A stretch of 64,000 nt of DNA from assembly GCA_963989385.1 (NCBI GenBank), contig OZ022513.1:20897928-20961927 (forward strand). Direction: 5' to 3'. How positions within the stretch are numbered: the first letter of the stretch is position 1; every line of letters begins with the position of its first letter. A model generated the notes under the pieces. That model did not search any database and was not told where the DNA came from. It was given only the letters and a program-made list of their open reading frames with translations. The position numbers were made by a program, and so were the translations under genes. Origin of the DNA: Ctena decussata (lineage: Eukaryota; Mollusca; Bivalvia; Lucinida; Lucinidae). This document shows positions 34,071 to 46,144 of this stretch, piece by piece.

Positions 34071-36640
34071 TAGAATTGTTTTCCTACGAAAAAACAGATG
34101 TCTCCCCCCTTTTTGATGTCAAAAGGATCAGTCATTAAGACGCCAAGGGAAAAACAATATGTTTCCCTACCCTGAAGCAGGGATTCATAATAAGTAAAAA
34201 GTATAAATGCAAGAGTTATAGTTGTTATGCTCTGCATGTCATGTAATGTTGACTGATATTCATATTTAGTTTTTGTCAAAAAATATAAATGCAAGAGTTA
34301 CAGTGCTCTGCACGTCGTCTATTTATATGTTGACTGATATTTGTATGAAGTTTCATGAATATAGCTTAAACGGTTTTCAAGTTATAGAGCTTAGACAATT
34401 GAGACACGATTTTGTGAATGACAAAGTTCCAAGGGAAATAACTCAAATAGTATAAATGCTGTGCTCTGCAGGTTGTCTAGTGTTGACTGACATTTGTATG
34501 AAGTTTCGTGAATATAGCTTGTCCGGTTTTCAAGTAATAAAGCGATTAAGACACGATTTTGTGACTGATAAAGGTCCAAGGGAAATAACTCAAGAAGTAT
34601 AAACGCAAGAGTTATGGTTCTTGCACTATGCAATTCTTCTAATGTTGATTGATATTTGTATGAAGTTTCGTGAATATAGCTTGAATGGTTTTCAAGTTAT
34701 AGAGCAGACACAACTGAGACACGATTTTGTGACTGACAAAGTTCTAAGGGAAATAACTCAAATAGTATAAATGCTAAAGTTATGGTTCTTGCATTCTGCA
34801 TGTCGTCTGACGTTGATTGATATTTGTATGAACTTTCATGAATATAGCTTGAATGGTTTTAAAGTAATAGACGGACTCGACTGAGACGCAAATTTTTGAT
34901 GGACAAAGTTCCAAGGGAAATAACTCTAAAAGTATAAACGCCAGAGTGCATTCTGCACGTTGTCTGATGTTAACTGATATTTGTATGAACTTTCATGAAT
35001 ATAGCTTGAATGGTTTTAAAGTTATAGACGGACTCGACTGAGACGCAATTTTGTGATGGACAAAGTTCCAAGGGAAATAACTAAAAAAGTATAAATGCCA
35101 GAGTTACCATTTGTGCACTCTGCACATCGCCTCATGTTGATTGATATTTGTATGAAGTTTCGTGAATAAAGCTTGAGCAGTTTTCAAGTTACAGAGCGGA
35201 CACAATTGAAACACAATTTTGTGATGGACTAAGTTCCAAGATAAATAACTCAAAAAGTATAAATGCCAGAGTTACCATTCTTGCACTCTGCACGTCGTCT
35301 CATGTTGATTGATATTTATATGAAGTTTCGCGAATATAGCTTGAGCGGTTTTCAAGTTATAGAACGTACACGATTGAAACACAATTTTGTGATGGACTAA
35401 GTTCCAAGGGAAATAACTAAAAAAGTATAAATGCCAGAGCTACCATTCTTGCACTCTGCACGTCGTCTCATGTTGATTGATATTCGTATGAAGTTTCGCG
35501 AATATAGCTTGAGCGGTTTTCAAGTTATAGAACAGACAAGATTGAAACACAATTTTGTGATGGACTAAGTTCCAAGGGAAATAACTCAAAAAGTATAAAT
35601 GCCAGAGTTACCATTCTTGCACTCTGCACGTCGTCTCATGTTGATTGATATTTATATGAAGTTTCGCGAATATAGCTTGAGCGGTTTTCAAGTTATAGAA
35701 CGGACACGATTTTGTGATGGACTAAGTTCCAAGGGAAATAACTAAAAAAGTATAAATGCCAGAGTTACCATTTGTGCACTCTGCACATCGCCTCATGTTG
35801 ATTGATATTTGTATGAACTTTCGTGAATAAAGCTTGAGCAGTTTTCAAGTTACTGAGCGGACACAATTGAAACACAATTTTGTGATGGACTAAGTTCCAA
35901 GGGAAATAACTCAAAAAGTATAAATGCCAGAGTTACCATTCTTGCACTCTGCACGTTGTCTCATGTTGATTGATATTTATATGAAGTTTCGCGAATATAG
36001 CTTGAGCGGTTTTCAAGTTATAGAACGTACACGATTGAAACACAATTTTGTGATGGACTAAGTTCCAAGGGAAATAACTAAAAAAGTATAAATGCCAGAG
36101 CTACCATTCTTGCACTCTGCACGTCGTCTCATGTTGATTGATATTCGTATGAAGTTTCGCGAATATAGCTTGAGCGGTTTTCAAGTTATAGAACAGACAA
36201 GATTGAAACACAATTTTGTGATGGACTAAGTTCCAAGGGAAATAACTCAAAAAGTATAAATGCCAGAGTTACCATTCTTGCACTCTGCATGTCGTCTCAT
36301 GTTGATTGATATTTATATGAAGTTTCGCGAATATAGCTTGAGCGATTTTCAAGTTATAGAACGGACACGATTTTGTGATGGACTAAGTTCCAAGGGAAAT
36401 AACTCAAAAAGTATAAATGCCAGAGTAACCATTCTTGCACTCTGCACGTCGTCTCATGTTGATTGATATTTATATGAAGTTTCGCGAATATAGCTTGAGC
36501 GGTTTTCAAGTTATAGAACGGACACGATTTGTGACAGACAGACGGACAGACGGACAGACGGACGGACAGACGGACAGACGGACAGACGCCCGGGGAAAAA
36601 CAATATGTCTCCCGACCCTGAAGGGGGGAGACATAATAAC
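34070..36640. repeat. Tandem array, 157-169-bp monomers, 661-bp higher-order repeat
   Basis: About 14 monomers carrying 'agttccaagggaaataact', 'gcactctgca', 'gttgattgatattt' and 'gaatatagcttgagcggttt'. The marker GCACTCTGCA falls at 35115, 35284, 35453, 35619, 35776, 35945, 36114, 36280 and 36437. The spacings are 169, 169, 166, 157 and then the same series again, a two-copy higher-order repeat of 661 bp. The ends are related: 'gggaaaaacaatatgttt' near 34148 and 'ggggaaaaacaatatgtctc' near 36593, with a GACA/GACG microsatellite at 36535-36590. ORFs across it are repeat artefacts. Confidence 0.9.
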
Positions 36641-36669
36641 ATTTAGGAAGACAGACCCAATGATACTTG

Positions 36670-36939
36670 TTGTTGTTGTGTTATTGTTTAAAGTCCACAG
36701 TAAACAGCTATGGTCATGTCGAGACGGTCTGTTAACCTAACCATACTGTTCCTGGGCAGGCTTAGACATCCTAAGCGGTTAACCAGTACTAAGTGCACTT
36801 ACTTTCACCAGTAACTGACAACTTCCCTTCTTGAATCAGCGGAAGTGGAAATGAAAGTAAGTGGCCTGATCGGCTATCAAACCCGAGACCTCTGGCTTAT
36901 AGGTCAGTTGCTCTACCGACTGCGCTACGTGGCCGGTCC
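36670..36939 (-). mobile_element. tRNA-derived SINE, full length with 14-bp TSD
   Basis: Minus-strand copy of the family at 7246-7513: the tRNA-like head is at 36939-36866 with 'tagcgcagtcggtagagc' and B-box-like 'gggtttgatagccg'. The body has 'taagcctgcccaggaac' and 'tgaccatagctgtttac', and the tail is rich in CAA. CCCAATGATACTTG is duplicated at 36656-36669 and 36940-36953. The preserved duplication indicates a recent insertion. Confidence 0.88.
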
Positions 36940-37229
36940 CCCAATGATACTTGAATATTGGGTCTGTCGGGGCCCGGCTTGACAATGATCACGCCTACCA
37001 TTTGACGTTAGTAAGTAGTTGATAAGTATGCGCCTGATGTGACAAAGGTCAAGAAAATGCGAGGTAGGGAGAACAGTAGGAACCTGGTATGGGAGGTCTC
37101 TGAGACCATCCGGGAAACTTGAAGAGCTGACCCATAAAATGGACAGGTACTTCTGGAATATACTGGAGCTCAAAGAGATGCATTGAGACTTTGGCGAAAT
37201 GTCAACGGATTACAGATGCAAGGTTTACC

Positions 37230-38660
37230 AACCAGTCTGCAGCAGACCCTTCGTTTGCGAGCAGATTCTTTCAATGTCACAATACAATCATAAAGATCTG
37301 AGCAAGATGACTAGCAGGTAGACCATTTCTAACGCGAGCTCCAGTAATTTACGAAGGACATTCTGGTTGTACAAGGTGATTGGAATGACAAGTGGAAGGG
37401 AATCACAGACAGACTGCAGAGACGCATGTGGACCGTACTGCAATGTCAAGACAATGAGAGAGGTCTCAAACTCCTGAATAAATTTGAAACTTTAACAACC
37501 TATTTCTGACAAATACCTGGGCCCCACAAACCATCCACAAGGTGGACATAGCACAGCCGAGACAGGAATCATTAAGACCAGATTGACTACATCTTGGTAA
37601 GGAAGCGGTTCCAATGAGGAAGTCAAGGAGCTTTCTTAGCGCAGACGTAGGAAGTGTACATTACATTTTGATGATTACCTCTCAAGTTCGTCTAAAGGAG
37701 ACCAGAAAGACAACCCAGCCAAGACTGAGGTTTCACCGTGAGAAGTTCAAAAACCCAGATGTGGACATGCACGTTCCAAGTAACAATAGGTGGGAAATTT
37801 GCACCATTCATCAGTCTGAGGGATGATGACATAGACATAGATAGCATGATTACAAACTATAATACAGCATTGACTGACACAGCCAGTGGGATACTTGGGA
37901 AGGACCGTCAGAGGACAACGCCCTGGGTTACCAGATATGTTTTTGATCTCGCTGATGAGGGAAGAGATTCGAAGAAGAGCCGGTATTAAACAGAATGAGT
38001 GAAAGAATACAGGACAGCTGACAAGAGTGTTCAAAAGACCCTGAAGAAAGCAAAGGAGGACAGTGCGAGGCGATTGAAACTTGCCTGAACAAAAATATCA
38101 GCAATATCAGGATAACAGATGGTGAAGGATCTAACTTCAGGGAAACAGGGTAGATCAACAAATATCCAGGAGTAGTTTGGAACATGTCTAAAAGAGCACC
38201 AAAGTCTCAGCAGAAGGACAGAATATTGCTAAGAGCTATACAACCATGTGTCAGTACAGTTCTGGACTGCTTTTGACACTCAGAAAAAGATCTACATACC
38301 GATCCTTTGCGATGCAGCTTAGATTGCAGTAGCTGCACCGAAAAAGGAAAAGTCTGCCTGGGTTGATAATATTCCAGTAGAACCTGTTCAGGCAGGCGGG
38401 GTGACCATGAAAGGTCTGTAAAAAGTTCTGAAGAACAGAAGAATGACCGACCCCATTGACTCCGTCGCTGGTTACTACGCTCCTTCGTGAGGGCCAACAG
38501 CAGCTCTGCCAAAACTACAGAACCATCAGCCTCAAAGTAAAATCATGCTGAAAGTCATTTCGAACCGGCTGAAACTGTTGAAGAGATGATCGCTGAACAA
38601 AATGCTGGTTTCAGTGTCGGAAGAAGCACAACAGAACAGATAGGCATATTCTTTGTAGAA
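37230..38660 (+). pseudogene. RTE-type LINE: AP endonuclease and RT start, decayed
   Basis: Frame fragments in order: VVQGDWND-like endonuclease motif (about 37370), DNERGLKLLNKF (about 37455), DQIDYILVRKRF (about 37575-37612), ADVGS (37641), then the linker FAPFISLRDDDIDIDSMI (37797-37850), TASGILGKDRQRTTPWVTR (37875-37935), and the RT start NYRTISL near 38513 and EMIAEQNAGFSVGRSTTEQI near 38585-38645. Together these are the order found in RTE-like LINE proteins often annotated as craniofacial development protein 2-like. Many stops and frameshifts are present. The catalytic RT core and 3' end are missing because other repeats replace them from about 38660. Confidence 0.82.
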
Positions 38661-41390
38661 ACTTCTCAGGTGAGCAGATGGTCATTTTTGAGTCTCCTGG
38701 GCGTTTCTCGAAATGTCTCCGGACCAAAATCTATGGTCGAATAAATGTATATTTTTATGCACAGGGTTGCCAAACTCTACTATTAAAGGAAAGCGAACCT
38801 CTTCTTTGTCTCTTGGGCTCCTGGACTATATATGATAAATACTTTTAAAAATCTTCTTCTAGAGAACCAATTGATTGATGGCCTTGAAAATTTGTATGAA
38901 GCATTGGGTACTCAAGTACAGTCATGACATGTTGGTCATGTGACCGATCCCGTTTGAACAAAGCTCCCTAAAGACTCTATGTGAAATTTGGTTACAATTG
39001 GGCCAAGTGGCTTTTGAGAGAATATATGTAAATGTCACAATATGGGAGACCAGGGTCAAAGGTTTAAGGATGACCTTGATCTCTAGTATGCATAAATTTT
39101 CATGTACTCATTAACATGACTGTATATACTAATTTTCAGGTCAAAATCTTCAACAGTTTCCAAAAAATATTATGCTCTAGCCTTTTCCCATATAAAAGCT
39201 ACAGAAAGCAGATATGACCTTACCGTAAAAAAGTCAAGGTCAACCCAAGGTCATAAATTGAACAATCTTGGGAGTACTCGTGTACCTGATGCTACATATC
39301 AAGTTTCAAGGCCATCGTCCTATTGGTTCTGGAGAAGATTTAAAAAAAAAAAACATATATGGGCGTGGCGGCGATGTTGGTCATGTGACTAGGACCGTTT
39401 GAACAACTTTTCGTTCCCCTGCCCCCTAGAGACTCTACATGAAATCTGGGGACAATTGGCCCAATGGCTTTTGAGGAAATGTGTGAAATTGTCAAAATAT
39501 GAGAGACAAGGGCCAAAGGTCAAAGAATGACCTTGACCTCTTGTAGGCATAAATTTTCATGTACTTAATAAGATGACTGTATATTCCAAATTTTGGGTCA
39601 AAATCTTCAACATTTTCCTAGAAATCTTTTATTCCAGTATTTTCCCATATAAAAGCTACAGAAAGCAAATTTGACCTTACCTTCAAAAAGGTCAAGGTCA
39701 AACCAAGTTCATAATTTGAACAATCTTGATAGTACTCGCGTACCCGATACTACATACCAAGTTCCAAGACCATCAGCCTATTGGTTTTGGAGACGAAGAT
39801 TTTTAAAGGTTTTTACCATATACGGTCGTGGCGACCATGTTGGTCATATGACTAGGACCGTTTGAATAAATTTTCTTTTTCCGGCCCCTAGGGGCTCTCC
39901 CTGAAATTTGAGGACCAATCGTCCAGTGACTTTTGAAAAGTGAAATTGTCAAAATATGAGAGACCCGGGCCAAAGGTCAAAGAATGACCTTGACCTCTTG
40001 TAGGCATAAATTTTCATGTTCTCATTAAGATTACTGTATAAAACAAGTTTCAGGTCAAAATCTTCAACAAGTTCCAAGAAATCATATGTTCTAGCATTTT
40101 CCCATATAGAAGGTACAGAAAGCAAATTTGACCTTACCGTAAAAAAGGTGAAGGTCAACACAAGGTCATAATTTGAACAATTTAGGTAGTACTTGCATAT
40201 CCGATGCTACATACCAAGGCCATCGGCTAATTGGTTCTGGAGAAGGTGATTTTAAGGTTTTTACCATATATGGGCGTGGCGGCCATGTTGGGTTTGTGAC
40301 TAGGACAGTGTGAATTAATTATTGCTGCCTGGTCCCCTACAGGCTGTACATGAAATTTGCTTTTGACGAGATGTGTGAAATTGTCAAAATACGATAGACC
40401 AGGATCAAAGGTCAAAGAATGACTTTGACTTCTTGTAGGCATAAATATTCATGTATTTAAGATGACTGTATAAACCCATTTCAGGTTAAAATCTTCAACA
40501 GTTTCCAAGAAAACTTATGTTCTAGCATTTTCCCATATAAAAGCTACAGACAGCAAAATTGACCAGATCGTTAAAAAGGTCAAGGTCAACCCAAGGTCAT
40601 ATTTTGAACAATGTTGGTAGTACTTGAGTACCCAATGATACATACCAAGTTTCAAGGCCATCGGCTTATTGGTTCTGGAGAAGAAGATTTGTAAAGGTTC
40701 TTACCATATATGGTCGTGGCGGCCATGTTGATCATGTGACTAAGACCGTTGGAATAATTTTTTGTTTCCCGGCTTCCTAGAGGCTCATCATGAAATTTGA
40801 GGACAATTGGCCCAGTGGCTTTTGAGAAAATGTGTTAAATTGTCAAAATATTGGAGATCAGGGTCAAAGGTCAAAGAATGACATTGAGCTCTTGTACGCA
40901 TAAATTTTCATGTTCTCATTAAGATTACTGAATATACCAATTTTCAGGTCAAATCTTCATGAGTTTCAAAAAAATCTTATGTTCTAGCATTTTCGCATAT
41001 AAAAGCTACAGAAAGCAAATTTTACCTTACCGTCAAAAATATCAAGGTCAACCCAAGATCATTATTTGAACATTCTTGGTAGTACTCCCGTACCCTATGC
41101 TACATACCAAGTTTCAAGGCCATCGGCCTATTGGTTCTGGAGAACAAGATTTTTAAAGCTTTTTACTAAAACTTGGCATGGCGGACATGTTGGTTATGTG
41201 ACTTGGACCGTTGGAACAACTTTTCGTTTCCTCGCCCCATAGAGGCTCTACATGAAATTTGGTTACTATCGGCCCAGCGGTATCAGAGGAGAAGTCGTTT
41301 GAAAATGTTGAAGGACGGACGACGGACGGACGGACGACGGAGCCTTACCATCCTTTAAGCTGCCCCGGAGCCGCTGGCTCAGGTGAGCGA
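38661..41390. repeat. Tandem array of about 455-bp units
   Basis: Five to six units with 'ggccatcggcctattgg', 'ttctggagaagaagattt', 'atgggcgtggcggccatg', 'tgactaggaccgtttga', 'gaatgaccttgacctc' and 'cattttcccatataaaagc'. The 'gtggcgg/gaccatgtt' landmark lies near 39365, 39828, 40275, 40713 and 41177, about 440-465 bp apart. It ends at 41353-41388 with GACGGACGG microsatellite and 'gctggctcaggtgagc', the inverted form of the 31727 tip. It appears to be the expanded interior of a non-autonomous TIR element. Confidence 0.85.
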
Positions 41391-42188
41391 AAGACCTTTA
41401 AAAATCTTCTTCTCGAGAACCAATTGACCAATGACCTTGAAACTTAGTATGTAGCATTGGGTACTCAAGTACTATCAGGATTGCTCAAATAATGACTTTA
41501 TCTTATGATGGCAAGGTCAAACACGGATAAATTCTAGAACATTGGATTTCATGGAAAATCTTGAAGATTTAGGCCTAAAAATTGATATATACAGTCATTT
41601 GAATGAGTACATAAATATTTATGTGTACAAGAGGCCAAGGTCATTATTTGACCTTTGGCCGTGAATCTCATATTTTGACAATTTCAAACAATCTCCTCAA
41701 AATCCACTGGGCCAATTGTAACTTAATTTCATGTAGGCTGTCCAGGGGTTGAGCGAATGAAAATTTGTTCAAAAGGTCTGAGTAACGTGACCAACATGGC
41801 CACCCCGCCTATGCATGGTAAGTTGCTTTAAAAAATCTTCTTCTCCAGAACCCATTGACCGATGACCTTAATACTTGGTGTGATTCATTGGGTACTCGAG
41901 TACCATCAAGGTTGTTCAATTGATGACCTTGAGTTGATCTTGTCCTTTTTAACGGCAAGGCTTAATATGGGAAAATGTTAGAACATAAGATTTAGGCCTC
42001 AAAATTGGTATATACAGTCATCTTAATGAGTACATGAATACTTAAGAGTAAAAAAGGTCAAGGTCGTCCTTTGACTTTTAACCCTGAATCTCATATTTTG
42101 ACAACTTCAACCAATCTCCTCAAAAGCCAATGTGCCTATTGTTACCAAATTTCATATAGACTCTCCAGGGGTTAAGTGAATGGAAAGA
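41391..42188. repeat. Further copies of the same repeat, target of the big transposon
   Basis: Two more diverged units (for example 'cttcttctccagaaccc' and 'aatttcatgtaggctg'). They run up to 'ggggttaagtgaatgg', where the 5.9-kb transposon begins. The sequence resumes on the far side at 48132 with 'tttgttcaaaaggtctgag'; the intact order is visible at 41750-41790. Confidence 0.75.
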
Positions 42189-42762
42189 GGGGTCTCCATA
42201 AGGGCTATTTTCTGGTTACAAATGGATTTTCATCAAACCTCGCCAATCTCTACTTGTAAGTGTTGGCGTTCATATATTGCAATACTGATTTCATCGGGAG
42301 TGTATTTTGAGTGGAGCGCAGTGTCAAAGTGGGTGGGATGATTCCACCTCATACCTTACGATGTATGATTTTTTTCAATTATCTCTATAAGTAGTAATGA
42401 CTGATTTACCGTTATGATTTGAAATAATACAGGCATATGTACTAATTAATTGTGTTATATAACTTTCCATTGTTTGCTTATTCAATACCAATATGTGACC
42501 TTATAAGTGGTAACAGGATTTTTACTTATTTTTGCTTCTCTAAATTTGCGAAAAAACATATATTTTTTTTTTATTTGTGCAGATACATAAAGGAAACTTA
42601 GTAATTATATTGGTATGATAGTGTGCATTGCAGAATTATGAGAAAACTTTCCTAGGCCTATCAAAATCTGAATTATCTGCCCCTTGATTCAAGAAAAAAT
42701 ATTAGTAATTAAACTGGCAATATGGGGTCAGAATTCTGCATTTAAAATTACTTTTTATTGCT
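42189..42762. repeat. Left long terminal inverted repeat
   Basis: It begins GGGGTCTCCATAAGGGC and ends near 'gaattctgcattt'. Its reverse complement matches 48117-47570 throughout, including 'gtggagcgcagtgtcaaag', 'ataatacaggcatatgt' and 'cttgattcaagaaaa', with scattered substitutions and small indels. Confidence 0.92.
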
Positions 42763-43975
42763 TTTTTACTCCTATGTAGGTAATTTATCTTTATTGCTAT
42801 ATTTTTTTCAATTCAAATTAATACAATGAATACCATACAGGAGTTGTCAACAAAAAGTATAGCTGATCAGCATTACGTTCCGCGTGTACCTTAACTATTT
42901 GCAAAGTTATAGTATTTAATCCCTTTGGTGTGAATTAAATGTTTCAAAGGTTCAGGATACTCTTAGACACTAAAAAGCAGTTACTGTGCCTCCAATTTCC
43001 TAGTTGATGCAGTTAGTTTTTGTGGATGCTCACATGCATGACAGATCTTGACATATTAATATTCAAGTTTAAGTTATTTTTGTAGGTCATTCTGACTGCA
43101 TAACTTTTTTCACACGGCTTCAAAACTGTCTGCATTATTTACGATAAGATTCCACCCATCTTTTACTTAGTAGTACATGATTATTAGCACACTTTGTTTT
43201 GGCATAAGATGGTGTAAGTCCTCTTTGTTCTCAGTCAGACAAATACCTTTTCAATCAGGACTGCTGTATCTTTTCCCATATAAACACAAACATCTACCTG
43301 ACAGTTTCTTCAAAACTAATCTAACGACACATATCTGAAAAGTCGTTGAGACAAACTTCTTTGAAAAGTGAATTTGTAAGCTTAAAAGACTCTGTCAAAT
43401 GACCAATTTCAATTTCTTTTTTGCATAATCCCTAAAAGTTAGCTTTGTATTATCATTGCATTTTAGCATTCGAAATAAGGTGTTATCTGTCAATTTAAAA
43501 ATCAATAGTAGGATTCAGTCAAACTCTGTTTGGTTCTTATGATCACAGAACAGTATTTCTATAAAACAGTAAACGTTTTAGGAACAAGTTATCTGAACTC
43601 CTTCTTGTTAGTTTCAAGCAGGTCATCTCAATGCTATTCTTTGTGAGGTGTAAGCTTTGTGTTATTTGAACTGTCCAGTTAGACACTCAATATTTGTATA
43701 ATCTGATATGTAATCAGATACATATAACTTTAGATTGTTATTTGTAATTTTCTTTTTTTTTATGATTACTTACTTTGCATTTACTTTTGTATTTTATTTA
43801 TCTTGTTTGTTTTGTCAGACTTAATAGAATTTCAGTTTGTTTAGTACAAAGTACTTATCTCATTTACCGAAGAAGGTCAGTTATAAGATTTAATAGTCTA
43901 ATATTCACCGAGGAACGGTGACAGCAATACATATTTTTCTACTGTTTCTACTTCACTCTTAGTGTGCTTACAAAT
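42763..43975. other. Non-coding leader of the transposon
   Basis: About 1.2 kb between the left TIR and the transposase start, with no ORF of note. It presumably holds the promoter and 5' UTR. An intron is possible but no convincing splice pair was found. Confidence 0.45.
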
Positions 43976-45549
43976 ATGCCTAAATCAAGGTCCAAAGTAT
44001 GCAAATGTTGCAACAAACGGTTTAGTAAATGGTCAACACTCAAGAGATTAGATGACCATGATATTATGCAGTTAAATACTTGCATCAGAGCCAACGTCAA
44101 GACAGGCGATTTAATTTGCAATAAATGCTGTGGGTCAAATGATAACTCCTTGGCAAACACCATTTTGACAGAAAAAGCAACATGCTCAAACCTCAACATT
44201 TCTAACTCTGATTCAAAATCCACACAGCCTAAAAGAATTAAACTTGATATACCAAGAGCTTCTTCTTCTACTGTTACTTGTTTGATCTGTCATGAAGACA
44301 GGCGCAAGAATAAAACCAGCACCTTTAGAATGTTATCACCAAAACAGAGAGCTAAGGTGTTTGTTAAAACAGGAATTATTCTAGGTGAAGGAGTCAGAGT
44401 TTGCTCTAACCATTTTGATGGTGATACCCTTTCTGAAGAGTGCTACTCCAAAATTGTTCCTCATAAGGCCACCTTAAGCGCCAAAGTCAAGAAATCAGAC
44501 AACTTTTAGGTGAAGTCCGAACGATTGCATTACAAGGGTCTCATTGTTTAAATTTTTATGATAATGATGCTATGACAGACCAAGATTATTCAAGACTGAC
44601 TGGTATAACAAAGTTACAGTTTGACAGCGTTTGTGACTATCTTTCATCTGTGCGCTCTTCTTCCACTAGAAGTAATCGAACAGCCCTGGCACTTTTACTT
44701 GTAAAACTTCGAACTGGCTTATCTTTACCTATTATTTCTACCTTGTTTGGAATCAAGAAGAAAAGTTGCAGCAAAGCAATTCATTCTGCTAGATCTGCTC
44801 TTATAACTTCCTTTGTACCACAGTATCTGGGACTTTCCCATATTGGTAGAGAATCTGTTATTAAAAATCATACTTCTGCATTTTCTAAGGTACTTTTTGC
44901 TAATTCTCAGTCAGATGTTGCTGTAGCTGACGGTACATACATATACATTGAAAAAAGTGGCAACTATGCATTTCAGAGACGATCATTTTCAGTGTATAAA
45001 GGGCGTCCTTTGTTAAAACCAATGATGTTAGTTGCCACGGACGGCTATATTCTCACCGTTTTGGGTCCATACTTAGCTGATGGCAAGAATTCAGACGCAA
45101 AAATCATAAAACATATGTTAAAGACAAATTCAGAAAACATTACTGGTTGGTTTAAAACAAATGACATCCTAGTAGTTGATCGGGGTTTCCGGGATGTAAC
45201 TGATTAATTAGGTGACTTTGGCATTCAAACTGAAATGCCACATTTTCTTAATAAGTCACAGAAACAGCATTCAACAGAAGAGGCAAACGATTCTAGACTT
45301 GTTACTAAGGTGAGATGGGTTGTGGAATCGGTCAACGGACGAATAAAGCAATGCAAAACATTGAGTAACATCCTTCCTAACTCACAAATACCTTATTTAG
45401 GGGATTATGTCCGAATAGTTTGTGCGTTATGTAACACTTTCAGACCCCCCTTGATAACAAGTACAGAATCGGATGCAGTTGTGGCTCAGCGAATGATGGC
45501 TCTGGCAAAGGCGCCAAATAAACTCCAAGAAAAAAATTCTCACAAATAG
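43976..45549 (+). pseudogene. THAP-like / DDE transposase (IS5-Harbinger-like)
   Basis: The first ORF (177 aa, 43976-44509) has CKCC at residues 9-12 with CNKC at 48-51, a basic PKRIKL, and a THAP-like C2CH set: C102-x2-C105 and C143-x2-H146 followed by F. After a one-base frame break around 44470-44500 the reading continues as EIRQLLGEVRT into a helix-turn-helix region (FDSVCDYLSS, IISTLFGIKKKSCSKAI). The DDE core follows: D in VADGTYIY (44929-44931), D in VVDRGFRD (45178-45180) and E in RWVVESVNGRIKQ (45325-45327). A TAA at 45205 and a TAG at 45547 are in the same frame. With three lesions it cannot give one polypeptide, but all catalytic acids remain. Confidence 0.87.
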
Positions 45550-46029
45550 GTGGGACAAAAAAGAACAATATGGAAAAAAATAGATGAAGCAGAATTTATC
45601 GAGTTTCCACATCTGTCAGAACAAGAGCTAAGAGATCTTACAATGGGGGTATATCAACTAAAACAAGCGAAATCATATACTCATGAACATTTATCTGATG
45701 ACGGACAGTATGACATTATGGTTAACATAGAAATGGATGGCATTATAAAGGCACAAAGTCAGTCACGCCATACCTCAAGCAAACTTTACAATTTATGGAT
45801 TGAATATGGTGAGGGTTTGAATCCCATAAGTGGGTGGTATTGTCAGTGTAAGAGTGGAGCCAGAACGGTTGGAAGTTGTGCACATGTGGCTTTTGTCCTA
45901 TGGTACCTGGGATTCTATCGTCATGAAGCTGAAAACAAGGTTAGCATGGCACAAAAGAATTTTCTGAATTTTGTAGAAGATGCTGCTCTTGAAAACTGGG
46001 ATTCTTCGTCTGAATCTGAAAATGAATAG
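45550..46029 (+). CDS. SWIM zinc-finger domain, in frame after the transposase
   Basis: A 159-codon open frame continues directly, in the same frame, from the TAG at 45547-45549; there is no ATG near its start. Residues 97-112 read YCQC...SCAH: C98-x-C100-x9-C110-x-H112, the SWIM signature CxCx(n)CxH, followed by a hydrophobic helix VAFVLWYLGF. The C-terminus is acidic (WDSSSESENE). SWIM fingers bind DNA or protein and occur with several eukaryotic transposases. Here the frame continuity suggests it was the C-terminal part of one transposase protein, now cut off by a stop. A separate second protein is the alternative. Confidence 0.8.
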   Translation: MGQKRTIWKKIDEAEFIEFPHLSEQELRDLTMGVYQLKQAKSYTHEHLSDDGQYDIMVNIEMDGIIKAQSQSRHTSSKLYNLWIEYGEGLNPISGWYCQCKSGARTVGSCAHVAFVLWYLGFYRHEAENKVSMAQKNFLNFVEDAALENWDSSSESENE

Positions 46030-46144
46030 TAAATATACAGAATCAAGTGCAAGGCCAGTGGCATTTGACACACAATGTAGCTATGTTTGGGATAAAATGA
46101 TAAAACTGAAATCATACCTGAAATAAAGCTGAATGCATATACAG

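Noticed and set aside
36260..36740. Two related ORFs with shared peptide phrases
   Set aside because: They arise from the tandem monomers (same phrase repeated with each unit) and run into GACA/GACG microsatellite.
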